Source: Tetrahymena thermophila SB210 (Eukaryota; Ciliophora; Oligohymenophorea; Hymenostomatida; Tetrahymenidae). From it: a DNA stretch of 64,000 nucleotides. Made by a program: the position numbers and the translations under genes. Numbering within the stretch: the first letter of the stretch is position 1; every line of letters starts with the position of its first letter. The notes beneath the pieces are model-generated. The model was given only the letters and a program-made list of their open reading frames with translations. It had not been told where the DNA came from and ran no database searches. The DNA lies in assembly GCF_000189635.1 (NCBI RefSeq), contig NW_002476440.1, forward strand, positions 146,140-210,139, written 5' to 3'. This document shows, one piece after another, positions 14,292 to 27,401 of this stretch.

Positions 14292-17200
14292 ATGTTTAAA
14301 CTCTTCACTTTACTCGCATTAGTTTCTCTATACTGTTAGGTATGTTTAATTTATAAATATTTTTTTTACATTTAATTTTCAAGTATATTTACCATAATAT
14401 TTTTCTAATATAAATTCAAACCCATATTCAATCATTTTATTAACTCAAATATTTTTTAATTATTTTAACCTAATTTTAAGTCAATTTTAATTTTTAATTA
14501 TTCCTTTTTAAATTTAATATTTTTTTATCATTTACTCCTTCTAACTAACTAATTAACTCTTTACTTTTTTTGCAATATTTCAATATTAAAAATTCAATGG
14601 ATTTTTTTTCTTTCTTTAATTTTTTTCTATATTTAAATTTAACTCATTTTTTCATAATCAACTTTTGCTTTTATTTTTAATTATTTAATTTATTTCTTAT
14701 CATTTCATAATTTTTGTTTATTTTTTCATTCTAACTAACTACTTAAAAATTTTTTTTTTCTTCAATATTTAAAAAGCTACAATTAAAATTAAATTGATTC
14801 AGAAGGTGTAACAGGTGTATATTCCGGTTTAGAAGAGTGCGCTAATCTTTCTAATTTAACACTTGATCTTGAGTAAAATCAGTTTATTTATTTTAGATTA
14901 TGAAATTTTTTAATATAAAAATTAATCTAAAATAATTAAAATAGCTAACTCTTTTAATTTATTTATTTGTTTTTTATTTTATTTATTTCTCTTTTAAATT
15001 CTGCTTATTTTCTTTCTTTCTTTCTTTGTTAATTTAATAATTTTTTAAATTAAACTTTTGTACTTATTATTAATTAATTCATTAATTCATTTCTTATTAT
15101 TTATTTCATATTTTTTCTTGATTTTTTTCTTCAAATTAACTAGTTAGCTAGCAATATATTTTTTCTTCAATATCAAAAAGTTACTGTTAAATTGGCGATT
15201 AAGGAGCATCAGATATAGGTTTTTGTTTAGAAAAGTGCATTAATCTCTCAAATTTGACACTTCATCTAAGGTAAAAACTGTTTATATTATTTAATATAAA
15301 AACTAATTAATAATAGAAGTTAAATTTTATAAAAATTAATTTATTTATTATTTATAATTCTTTTATTCTGATTGTTATTTTTTTTTCTTTCTTTTTTAAT
15401 AATTTAATCTGTTTTTTCATTTTTAACTTTTGATTTTATTTTTAACTAATTGGTATCATATTATTTCATATTTATTCCTTCCAGCTAACAAATTAACTAT
15501 ATGTTTGTTTTTCCTCAATATTTAAAAAGGTCGAATGAAATTGGTTCAGAAGGTTCATCAAACTTAGGTTCTGGTTTAGGAAGGTGTACTAATCTCTTAA
15601 ATTTGATAGTTCATCTTGAGTAAAATAGTTTATTTATTTATTTTTGTAATATTTTTTAATATAAAAATGAATTAAAACAATATAACTATCTCTTTTAATA
15701 AATTTATTTATTTATTACATTTTTTTTATTTGATTTATTTCTCTTATTTTTTAATTCTACTTGTGTTTTTTTATTTTCTGTACTTCTATCTATGTTAATT
15801 TAACTCATTTTTTCAATTTCAACTTTTTTTTAATTTTATTATTATTGTTATTGATTAATTAATTCATTTCTTATTATTTTATATTTTTTCTTAAATAAAT
15901 AAAAGATCTAATTAAATTGGTGCACAAGGTTCATCAAGCTTAGGCTCTGCTTTAGGAAAGTGCACTAATCTCTCTAACTTGATACTTCTTCTTAGGTAAA
16001 AACAGCTTATTTATTTGTTTTGAATTCTGATATTTTAGAATTAAAAACAAATTTAAAACAATTTAATTAACTCTTTTAAAATTATTTATTTATTAGCTTT
16101 TTATTTGTTTCATTTTTGTATTGTTTTTATTTTGATAGTGTTTTCTTACTTTCTTTGTTAATTTAACTTATTTTTTCATTTTAAATTTAGGCTTTTATAG
16201 CTAATTAATAATTTTTTTCTTATTTTTTTTATCTAACTAACTAACTAACAAATTAATTAAATTTTATTTTATTTTTTTAAAAATTTAAAAAGGTATAATT
16301 AAATTGGTGCAGGAGCTTCAGATATAGGTTCTGGTTTAGCATAGTGTGCTAATCTCTCAAATTTGACACTTGATTTAATGTAAAAACAGTTTATTTATTT
16401 TGGATTGCGATATTTTTGAAATATAAAAATGAATTTAAAACAATATAATTATTTCTTTTAATTTATTTGTTTATTTATTAATTATTTAATTTGATTTATT
16501 TTTCTTACTTTTTATTCTGCTTGTTTTTTTTTCTTTCTTTCTTTCTAAATTAAAACTCATTTATTTTTTGATTTTCAACCTTTTGCTTTTATTTATTAAT
16601 TAACTCGTTTCTTAATATTTCATATTTTTTCTTCATTTTTTCCTTCTGTTAACAAATTAACTATATGTGTTTGCTTCAATATTTTAAAAGGTCTAATTAA
16701 ATTGGTGCAGAAGGTGCATCAGGCTTAGGCTATGGCTTAGGAGAGTGCATTAATCTCTCGAATTTGATACTTAATCTGGAGTAAAAAAAGTTTATTTGTT
16801 TTGCATTCTGATATTTTAATATAAAAATGAATTTAAAACAAAATAAATAAATTTTGAATTTATCTTTAAGTTTTTGATTTGATTTATTTTTCTTTCTTTC
16901 CTTTTTTTGTTAATTTAGCTCTTTTTTTCACTTTTTATTTTATTTATAATTAACTGATTTGTTCATTTTCAACTTTTGCTTTTATTATTAATTAATTCAT
17001 TTCTTATTATTTATATTTTTTCTTCATTTTTCCCTTCTATATAACTAATTATATATCTTTTCTTCAATATTTAATAAGGTCTAATTAAATTGGTGCAGAA
17101 GGAGCTTTAGGGTTAGGTTCCGGTTTAGGAAAGTGTATTAATCTCTCAAATTTGACACTTGATCTTAAGTAAATAAAGTTTATTTGTTTTGGATTGTGAT

Positions 17201-20200
17201 ATTTTAAAAATAAATGAATTTAAAACAATATAAATAGCTTTTTAAATTTGTTTTTTGTTTTTTTTATAATATTTTATTTTATTTTTTTCATTCTAGTTGT
17301 GTTTTTTTTTTCTTCCTTTTTTTATTAATTAAACTCATTCTTTTCAAATTAAAATTCAACTATTATTAATTAATTAATTTCTTATTATTTATTACTTTTT
17401 CTTCATTCTACACTAATTAACTACATAATTTATTTTCAATATTTAAAAAGATCTAATTAAATTGGCGAACAAGGTGCACGAGGCTTAGGTTATGGTTTAG
17501 GAAAAAGCACTAATCTCTCAAATTTGACAATTGATCTTAAGTAAAAATAGTTTATTAATTTTGGATTGTGATATTTTTTAATATAAAAAAGAATTTAAAA
17601 CAATACAACTAACTAGCTCTTTTAATTAATTAATTTTTAAGTTTTTAGTTAACTTATTTGTTTTTCTTTATTAATTTTATTCCTTTTTTATTTTGAACTT
17701 TTGTTTTATTATTAATTTAATTTCTAACTATTTCATATTTTTTCTTCTTTTTTTCCTAACAACTCTAACAACTAAAAAATTAACTAAATATTTTTTCTTC
17801 AATATTTGAAAAGAATTAATCAAATTGGTGCAGTAGGTGCATCAGGATTAGGTTCTGGTTTAGGAAAATGTACTAATCTCTCAAATTTGACACTTGATTT
17901 CATGTAAAAACAGTTTATTTATTTTGGATTGTGATACTTTGAATATAATTAGAATTTAAAACAAAATAATTATATTTTTAATTTATTTATTTATTAGTTT
18001 TTTATTTGATTTATTTTTCTTTTTTTTATTTAACTTGTGTTTTTTCGTTTTTTTCATTCTTTTTTAATTTTAACCATTTTTTCTTTTTAAATTTTTGCTT
18101 TTATTTAAAATCAGTTCTTTCATTTCTTATTATTTCATATTTTTTATCTTTTCACCAATATTTAAAAAAGCTCAAATGAAATTGGTTCAGAAGGTGCTTT
18201 AGGCTTAGGTTCTGGTTTAGGAAAGGGTACTAACCTCTCAAATTTGATACTTTATCTTCAGTAAAAACAGTTTCTTTGTTTTGGATTGTGATATTTTTAA
18301 TAAAAAAAAGAACATAAAATAATATAACTAATAAACTCTTTTATTCATTTATTAGGTTTTTATTTATTTTATTTTTGTTTTTTATATATTCTAATTGTGT
18401 TTTTATTATTTTCTCTCTTTATTCCTTTGTTTTTTAATTTACCTCATTTTTTATTTTTCAACTTTTGCTTTTATAATTATTTAATTTCTTATTATTTCAT
18501 ATTTTTTTTACATTTTAACTAGCTAATTAACTCAATATTTAAAAAGGAAAAATTAAATTTGCGATGAAGGTGCATCAGGCTTAGGTTTAGGTTTAGGAAA
18601 GAGTATTAAACTCTAAAATTTGACCCTTGATCTTTGGTAAATACAGTTTATTTATTTTTCTTGAGTTGTGATATTTTTGAAAATAAAATGAATTTAAAAC
18701 AATGAAGCTAACACTTTTAATTTATTTATAAGTGTTATATTTTATTTATTTATTTATTTTTCATTTTTTTATTTTATTTTAGTTGAGTTTATTATTTTTT
18801 TCTTTCTCTACTTATTTTTTTGTAAATTTAATTTATTCATTTTTATTTTCCTTAGCATTTATTATCAATTAATTTCTTATTTTCCTTGTAGTTAGCTAAA
18901 TATTTTTTCTTCAATATTTAAAAAGCTGTAATTAAATTGGTGATTTAGGTGCATCAACTTTCGGTTCTGGTTTAGGAAATTGCAGTAATCTCTCAAATTT
19001 GACAATTGATTTAAAGTAAAACCACTTTATTCGTTTACGATTGTGATATTTTAATTTAAGACATATAAATAACTCTTTTAATTTAATTTTTTTTTGATTT
19101 ATTTTTTTATTTTATTCTACTTGTGTTTTTTTCTTCTTCTTCTTAATTTCTTAGTTAATTTAACTCATTTTTTCATTTTCAACATTTGCTTAAAAAATTC
19201 CTTAATTTTTTCATTTCTTATTATTTTGTATTTTTATTCTTTTTTTTCTTCTAACTAACAAATTAATTATTTATTTTTCAATATTTAAAAAGTTCTAATT
19301 AAATTGGTGCAGAAGGTGCATTAGGCTTAAGTTCTGGGTTAGGAAAGATTACTAATCTTTCAAATTTGATACTTGATCTTAGGTAAAAACAGTTTATTTA
19401 TTTTTAATTGTAATATTTTTACTTATAAAAATGAATTTAAAACAATGTATCTAAATCATTTAATTTATTTATTTATTAGCTTTCTATTTGGTTTATTTTC
19501 TTTTTTTATTCTGCTTATATTTTTTCTTTCTTTCTTTGTTAATTTAATTAATTTTTTTATTTTAAACTTTTTTTATTAATTCTTTTGTTATAATTTATAT
19601 TTTTTCTCTACATTTTCCTTCTAACTAAATAAATAATCATATATTTTTATTCAATATTTAAAAAGGTCTAATTAAATTGGTTCAGAAGGTACATCAGACT
19701 TAGGTTATTATTTAGGAAAGTGCTCTAATCTCTCAAATTTGATACTTCATCTTCAGTAAAAACAGTTTATTTATGAATTTAAAACAATATAAATAATTCT
19801 TTTAATTTTTAATTTTATTTTTCTTTCTTTCTTTTTCTTATTCTGTTTGCATTTTTTTTCATTTCTTTATTTCTTTGTTAATATAAATCATTTCATATTT
19901 TCAATATTTTATTATTATTAATTAATTAATTCCTTTCTTATTATTTCTTATTTTTTGTTAAATACTTAAAAAGCTGCAATAAAATTGGCGCAGAAGGTGC
20001 ATCCGGCTTAGGTTTTGGTTTAGGAAACTGCACAAAACTCTAAAATTTGATACTTAATCTTGAGTAAAAATATTTTATTTATTTTTGATTGTGGTTTAAA
20101 AAAATGAATTTATAACACTATGACTATCTCTTTTAATTAATTAATTTATTTATTTATTTCTTTTTTATTTGATTTATTTTACTTCTTTAATTTATTCTGT

Positions 20201-23200
20201 TTGTCTTTTTTTCTTTTATTTTTAGATAATTTAACTAAATTTTTTTATTTTTAACTTTTATTTTATGAATTAAATAACTCATTTCTTATTATTTCATATT
20301 TTTTCCCTTTAAACTAATAATTAAGTTATATATTTTCTTCTATATTTAAAAAGATCTAATTTAATTGGGGTAGAAGGCGCACAAGGCTTAGGTTCTGGTT
20401 TAGGAAAGAGCAGAAACCTCTCAAATTTAACACTTAATCTTCTGTAAAATAAGTTTATTTGAATTGGATATTAATATTTTTTAATATAAAAATGATTTTA
20501 AAACAATTTAACTAACTTACTCTTTTAAATATTTATAAGTTTTTTATTTCATTTATTTTTAATTTTTTATTTATTCTGCATTTTAATTTTGGTTTATTTG
20601 TAAAAATAACTTATTTTTTCATTTCAAATTTTTGATTTTATTATTAATAAATCAATTCATTACTTTTATTTCATATTTTTTATTCATATTTTCCTTCTAA
20701 CTAATTCTTTAACTACATATTTTTTCTACAATATTTAAAAAGATACAATTAAATTGGTGATTAAGGTTCATCAGGTTTACTTTCTGGTTTAGGAAAGTGT
20801 ACTAATCTCTCAAATTTGACAATTGATTTTAGGTAAAAATAGTTTATTAGTTTTGAATATAAAAATGAATTTATAACTATGTAACTAACTCTTTTAATTT
20901 ATTTTTTTTTATTATTCTGCTTCTGTTTTTTCTTCTTATTTCTCTCTTTCTTTCATTATTTGTTAATTTAATTAATTTTTTTATTTTCAACTTTTGCTTT
21001 TATTATTTATAAATTAATTTCTTATTATTTCATATTTTTTCTTTATTTTTTCCTTCTAACTAACAAAAATAAAAAATTTCATTTCATTTCACCCCCCTTT
21101 CATTAAAATTTTTCAGCACACTTAATTCTGAGCACCATATTTTAAGTGCAAATGGGGTGTGTGGAAATTACTGTTTTTATTGTGATTAATTATATATTTT
21201 TAATTCGATATTTCAAAAGGTGTAATTAAATTAGTGGAGAAGGTACATTAGGCTTAGGTTATGGTTTAGAAAACTGCACTAATATCTCAAATTTGACAAT
21301 TGATCTTAGGTAAAATCAGTTTATTAGTTTCGGGTGGTGATATTTTTTAATATAAAAATGAATTTAAACAATATCATTAACTAACTAACTCTTTTAATTT
21401 ATTTATTAGCTTTTTTATTTAATTTATTTTTCTTTTTTTATACTGATACCCTTTTTTTTTTCTTTATTTTCATTATTTATTTTAAATTCGTTTTATTAAT
21501 TAATTATTTTATTTCTTATTATTTCATATTTTTCACTCTAATTAACTAATTAACTTTTTGCTTTTTCTTCAATATTTCAAAAGGTTTAGCTAAATTGGAG
21601 CAGAAGGTGCATCATGCTTAGGTCTTGGATTAGCAAAATGCACTAATCTCTCAAATTTGATTCTTCATTTTCAGTAAAAACAGTTTATTTGTCTTCAAAT
21701 AAAAAAATTAATTTATAAATCTTTTAATTTATTTATCATTTTTTATTTAATGTATTTTTCTTTTTTTTTAACTCTTCTTATGTTTTATTTCTTTGTTAAT
21801 TTAACTCATTTATTTTTCATTTTCATCTTTTGCTTTTTTTTATTAATTTATTTCTTATTATTTCATATTTTTTCTTCATTATTTTCATCAAACTTACTAA
21901 TTAACTCAATATTTTTTCTTCAATATTTAAAAAGGTTTAATTAAATTGGTGCAGAAGGTGCTTCTGGCTTAGGTTCTGCTTTAGGAAAGTGCACTAATCT
22001 CTCAAATTTGACACTTGATCTAAGGTAAAAGCAGTTTATTTGTTTTTGATTATTAATTTTTAATATGAAAATGAATTGAAAACACTGTAGCTAACTCTTT
22101 TAGTTTATATATTTATTAGTTTTTATTTGATTTATTTTTCTTTTTTTTACTCTACTTGTGTTTTTTCTTCTTTTTTGTTTGTTAATTTAACTCATTTTCT
22201 TTTTTGAACTTTTGTTTTTATTTTTAATTAATTAATTTTTTTTATTTCATATTTTTTCTTCATTTTTTCCTTCTAACTAACTAATTAGCTATATATATTT
22301 TAAAATATTTATAAAGAGGAAGTAAAATTGGTGCGATTGGAGCATCAGGCTTAGGTTCTGGTTTAGGAAAATGCTCTAATCTCTCAGATTTGACTCTAAA
22401 TCTTCTGTAAAAACAATTTATTTGTTTTGGATTGTGATATTTTTTAACATAAAATGAATTTAAAGCAATAAAAATAAATCTTTTAATCATATTTAACTTA
22501 TTTTTCTTTTTTTCTTCTTTTGTTTTTTTTCACTTTGCTTTTATTGTTAATTAATCAATTTCTGATTATTTCATATTTTTTCTTCATTTTTTCTTTCAAA
22601 CTAACTCATTAAATATATTTTTTCTTGAATATTTAAAAGCTAAAATGAAATTGGAGGTATTGGTCCATCAGATTTAGGTTCTAGTTTAGGAAAGAGCACT
22701 ACTCTCTCAAATTTGACAATTGATCTTAAGTAAAAACAGTTCATTAGTTTTGGATTATAATATTTTTTAATATAATAATGAATTTAAAACAATGAAACTA
22801 ACTCTTTTAATTCAATTCATTATTAACTTTTTATTTGATCTATTTAATTTTTAATTATTAAATAATTTTTCCTTTTGACTACCTTATTACCTAATTATGT
22901 TTTCTTCAATATTTAAAAAGCTTCAATTAAATTGATGCAGAAGGCGCTTTAGGCTTAGGTTCTGGTTTAGGAAAGTGCACTAATCTCTCAAATTTGAAAC
23001 TTCTTCTTAGGTTAAAACCATTTTATTTATTTTGAATTATGATATTTTTTAATATGAAAATGAATTGTAAATAATATAATTAACTCTTTTTATTTATTTA
23101 TTTATTTACTTATTATTGATTTATCATTATTCTACTTATCTTATTTCATATTTTTTCTTCATTTTTCCTTCTTACAAACTAATTAACTTTATAATTTTTC

Positions 23201-23618
23201 TTCAATATTTAAAAGGTCAAATATAATTAATGTAGAAGGTGCATCAGGCTTATGTTCTGGTTTAGGAAATTGCACTAATCTCTCAAGTTTGACACTTTAT
23301 ATTGAGTAAAAACAGTTTATTTGTTTTGGTTTGAGATATTTTTAAATATAAAAATATATTTAAAGCAATATTAATAAATATTTTAATTTTTTATTTTATT
23401 TTATTAGGTTTTAATTTGATTAATTTTTCCTTTAAATTTTTATACTACTCACTTTTATTTATTTTTTATTTTAAAATATTATTTTATTTATTTTTTTTAG
23501 TCATTAATACTTATTTTATATTAAAAGTGAAAATGAAATCAATAATTCATAATAATTGAAAGTAAAAAGCAAGTTTCTAAAATCAAAAAGATTAATTGTC
23601 TTGAAAATGTTATATTGA
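14292..23618 (+). CDS. LRR protein encoded by 24 one-repeat exons (array A)
   Basis: Exon 1 (14292-14339) reads MFKLFTLLALVSLYCQ, a signal-peptide-like start, then GTATGT. Twenty-four exons follow, 22 of exactly 90 nt, one of 96 and one of 87. Each encodes one ribonuclease-inhibitor-style LRR with the pattern NxIGxEGAxxLGxGL, then KCxNLSNLxLxL. Every repeat intron is phase 2 with donor GTAAA (GTTAA once) and an acceptor usually within ATTTAAAAAG. The terminal exon (23501-23618) ends KSKRLIVLKMLY and TGA. Predicted length is about 775 aa. No repeat exon contains an in-frame TGA. LRR solenoids bind proteins; with the leader it would be secreted or luminal, but no TM or GPI signal is seen. Oddity: exon 1 ends in phase 0 whereas repeat exon 1 needs phase 2, so a small exon may be missing in 14340-14776 or the leader splices differently. 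The intronless LRR gene 24041-26938 lies just downstream. Confidence 0.8.
14777..23305 (+). repeat. Tandem exon+intron repeat array A (24 units, about 280-400 bp each)
   Basis: Repeat exons: 14777-14872, 15181-15270, 15530-15619, 15906-15995, 16293-16379, 16691-16780, 17079-17168, 17451-17540, 17814-17903, 18171-18260, 18547-18636, 18926-19015, 19293-19382, 19666-19755, 19974-20063, 20354-20443, 20743-20832, 21220-21309, 21584-21673, 21935-22024, 22317-22406, 22640-22729, 22921-23010, 23216-23305. Introns are 191-311 nt except 20833-21219 (387 nt, carrying an insert). Intron ends and middles are nearly as alike as the exons, so the duplicated unit is exon plus intron and the expansion is fairly recent. 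Confidence 0.9.
21065..21185. other. Small hairpin-forming insertion inside an LRR intron
   Basis: About 120 bp interrupts the usual intron pattern between CTTCTAACTAAC and the polypyrimidine/acceptor. It starts near a CACCCCCC run, contains CACTTAA and TTAAGTG as an inner inverted repeat, and closes with GGGGTGTG, so the ends could pair. No other intron of array A carries it. It may be a MITE-like relic. Its C-run and G-run ends recall the element at 46549-47265. Confidence 0.5.
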
Positions 23619-24040
23619 TGTTAAAAAGTGGCAAAAAAACTAATAAATATTAACGTATTTGAATAATAAAATATAATATATTTTATTTTCTAATGTCTTG
23701 TAATGGATAAATAAACCAAAAAATTGATAGATTTAAAATATTTTATTTTTTTAAATCCGTTAATTCTAGAATATATGGAGATTTAAAATGAAGTTTATTT
23801 TTTAAATTTATTTGATATACATTTTTAAACACTTTAATTTATTATATTGCTGTATTCAAAAATTTTGAAACAGCATTTTTTTTCTTTAATATTCAATTTT
23901 CTAAATAAATAAAAAAATAATTTTAAAATGCTGAAATTTATAAAAATAATACATTAAATGAATATATGTATTTGATATTTTTTGTTATTTTTATTTAATA
24001 GACGAACATTTAATTAAAAGTGAAATAGTGAATAAAAATA
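23619..24040. other. Spacer between LRR gene A and the intronless LRR gene
   Basis: About 420 bp of AT-rich sequence, 3' flank of array A and 5' flank of the next gene. The first 100 bp resemble the sequences after the terminal exons of B, C and D1. No gene seen. Confidence 0.5.
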
Positions 24041-26938
24041 ATGGAGGAAAGGTAAAAAATAAAAAAAATTCAAATTACAGATTTTATCGCATAAGAAAGA
24101 AATGAAATAGAAATACAAAAATGTAAATTTTTAGATGAAATTTCATTTTTTGTGTACAAAACTTAAGACGCGTAAAATCATTTAGCTCATGTTTAAAATT
24201 ATTGCTAATAGATGGAAAATTTAAGAAATATTTCAATTTGTATAGGAGCTAATATTTTTTTAGGAGAGAGAGGAATATCAAAAATGTTTGAAATTCTAAA
24301 AAATATTTAAACTCTTCAGCATCTTAAATTGAAAATAGATTAAGGAAATTAATTTGGATAAAATAATGGTTAAGAATTCATCCAAGGTCTCAATTCATTA
24401 AAACATCTAAGATCTCTAAACTTAAAATTAAGTATTTTTAATAATATCAAGTAATAAGAACCTGATGTAATAGGGAAATGCTTTTGTTAACTAAATTAGT
24501 TGGAAAGTTTATCACTGACGCTTTACAGATATATAGGAGAAAGAAATATTCACAAGGAAGTGATCAATTCAATTAAAAATTTGAAATAACTTTAGAATCT
24601 AAAACTGAAAATCAAAGATAGCTTTTTACACATTTTTGATTGTTATGAAATTTTGAATTTTAATGAAGTTAAATTGCCTGATTTGTAAGAATTTTCCTTT
24701 GTTATAAAAGATAACGCTTTTAGGAATCCAAAAAATGAAATTTTAGATCATTTTTTACAAATTTTAAATCTAAATAAGGATTTTATTTAATCTAAAAGAG
24801 ATGAACGCTTATTATTAATTCTTGGAATATTCAAATAAATTAGTTTGTTTAAAAGTGTAAAAAGGTTATCTGTATAATTCGATAAGTTTATACCCATGAA
24901 TTTTATTTAAAAAATATTCGAATTACTAAAAGATGTATAAAACTTGACAATACCTAAATTAAAAATGTCTATTGAATCTTTTGAAGCCTCTGAAGAAATT
25001 ACTGAATTTACTAATAATTTGATATATTTTCAAGGAATATAAGAATTAGAGTTAAAATTATAGGAAGAAATTTCTATTAAACATTTTTTTCAACTTTTGT
25101 AAGGATTGACATAACTAAAAAATTTATAAAAATTCTCTTTTGAAGCTTCATATATATCTGAGATAATTTATGAGAGCGAATCAGATGAAACAGATTAAGA
25201 TTATGAGGATGAGGAAGAAGAAAAATTATACCAAGAAAAAACAGATTAAAAAAATGATGATAGAGCTTAATAAGAAGGATTTAAAACAGGTTAAGATAAT
25301 AAGAATGAGGAAGAAGAAAAATAGTAGCAAGAAAAAACAGATTAAAAAAATGATGACGAGGCTTAATAAGAAGAATTTAAAGTAAAAGAAGAAGTAGAAG
25401 TAAAATAATAAAAAATTGATACATTTTAAGAAATCGAAGATCAAAAGAAAAATCAATATGAAAAAGAGGAAAAATAAGAAAAAGAGGAGAAAAAATAAAA
25501 TGAATAAGAAATTGAAATGACATAATAAGAATTAAAATAGAATCTAATTGAAAACTTTGTTAATGAAGATGTAATAAATTACTATTCTAATTTAAAAGAA
25601 TGTTGTTTTAAAGTTAAAAGCTATTAATTTGACTCATCTTACAAATAATTTAATTTAAATCAATTTCTATCTTAATTAAAATCAATAAGCAGTTTAAAAA
25701 TTTAATATTTTTATGATGATTATGAAAACGCTGAAATTTATGTTGAAAAACTACAATTTAATACATTAAAATGTACCAATTTGAAGATGCTGAAAATAAA
25801 TCTTTGTTATTTTGAATAAGATTTCAATTTAATTCAATTTTTCAATGCAATTAAACCTCTTTGTAAACTTGAAAAACTTGCAATTTTCCTTAAAAACGAA
25901 TAAAAAATGAACTTAGATGAAATTTTAATATTGAAATAAGTCTTTTAGGATCTGCAGAATCTAAAAGAGCTCACTTTGAATTCAAGTTTTAAGTAATCAG
26001 AAAATTTATAAGAAATATAACATTTTTTTGAAGGCTTAAATTATTTGAATCTTGAAAAACTGTCACTTTCAATACCTGAGTCAACTCTTGATAGTAACTC
26101 TGCTTAGTATTTTAGTAATTAGATTGGAAAATTAAAAGTTAATAAAATTTTTAATCTTTAAATTTAAAAAAATAATTAATTTTTTATTAATGGAGCTGAT
26201 GTCTTCCTATAAAACCTTGTTAACCTTTAATAAATTGTAGAATTTGATTTTAAGCTTTAGAAAGAAAGTATTTAGAAAGAATAGGTTAGAAATATTTTTT
26301 CATATTTATCTCTTCTAAAATAGTTAGAAAAACTCAAACTAATTATATTTGATATCGAACTAACAGAAGAAGATATATTATTCATGAAGAACTCTCTTAA
26401 ATAATTATATTAGCTATAAGAATTGACTATTATGATTGATTCATTTTAAGTTCTTTATCTTATGAATTTACATTAAGATTTGCCATTTCTATAATTATTT
26501 AGTACTGAGTTTTTCGATTTAAAATTTAAAAGAAATGGTTTAAACAGATTAAAATTTTGTTAACAAGAAGCCTAAAAACCACAAAATAGTGGCTAATCTT
26601 TACAAGAAAGTAGTTAAAAATTTGTACAAAAAAATTTTGAATTATTGAGAATTAAAATAGATTTTAAAAACTAAATTTTGAAAAAGGAAATAGAGAGTAA
26701 ATGGGCATTTTAAAATTTATTAATTCCATTAAACATAGAACTTAAAATAAATTCAATATCTTCAGACACATATTAAAATATAGTGAGTATATTTAAAAAT
26801 TTTAAGTTACATTAGAAAATAAGGTATATCAAATTAAACTGGCCAAAAAAAATTAAGATTAAACCTTATAAAAATTAAATACAAAACATTTTTTATAAAA
26901 TAAAATATCTGGTAGAGTTTAAGTAAGTATTTATTTGA
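24041..26938 (+). CDS. Intronless LRR-like protein with acidic Gln/Glu-rich insert, 965 aa
   Basis: A single open ciliate-code frame of 965 codons from ATG 24041 to TGA 26936-26938 with no intron needed. Residues about 30-370 and 505-950 carry degenerate leucine-rich repeats of the L..L.L.L type (for example TLQHLKLKI, LRSLNLKL, NLEKLSLSI). Residues about 373-505 are a charged Glu/Lys/Gln-rich stretch containing an internal duplication, two copies of about 36 residues each starting EEEEK and followed by EKTDQKNDD. No signal peptide or TM segment is seen, so it is probably cytosolic. It belongs to the broad ciliate LRR families; I cannot assign a function. It is not a simple copy of the exon arrays: the repeats are longer, more divergent and intronless. 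An upstream in-frame start is excluded by nearby TGA codons. Confidence 0.9.
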
Positions 26939-27401
26939 GATATAAAAATAGAGAGATATTCTCTACAAAGTATAAATTTAATTAAAGGTAAATCTTAATA
27001 TTGTAATTATATAAATCAATATTAAATGTATGATTAAAATGAAAAATAAACTCAATTAAAATTAATTTGTCTTTTGTGTTTATTTTTAAATATTTTTAGA
27101 ATTTCTTTGATTTAAAAAAAATTATTTTTTAGGGAATATTCAAATTTCTTTTCTTATTTAATATAATTTCTTAATTTGATGATAGTAGATTAAAGCTAAT
27201 TTATTTATGTAAAAGAATAAGCTCCATATTACTTTATATTAATTTATTGATATATCACTGTTCAATTATATTAGAAGAAAAATCTTTTTTTATTAGAAAT
27301 AAATGAGAACTCGAATAAAAATACTGATTAATTATAACAAATTTATTTTACATTTTAAAATTTCTTTTGCTATTTAATATAAATTTTTTATTAAATTTAA
27401 G
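26939..27401. other. Intergenic, no gene seen
   Basis: AT-rich sequence of about 460 bp between the LRR-like gene and the lipase remnant. No coding pattern, repeat or RNA is apparent. Confidence 0.5.

Noticed and set aside
19373..19579. Standard-code ORF rich in Phe/Leu inside array A (and similar ones at 21750, 51622, 53855, 54237, 58009)
   Set aside because: They lie mainly in the conserved AT-rich introns between LRR exons and, in the minus-strand cases, read intron sequence; not proteins.
22281..22490. Minus-strand ORF of 69 codons in array A
   Set aside because: Antisense of an LRR exon (22317-22406) and its intron.
14777..23305. CRISPR-like array (regular about 370-bp spacing of similar units)
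   Set aside because: Units are 90-nt coding exons with splice signals and similar, not unique, spacers.
25170..25456. Lys-rich + strand ORF and Phe/Leu-rich - strand ORF
   Set aside because: Both are shadows of the acidic region of the 965-codon gene in other frames.
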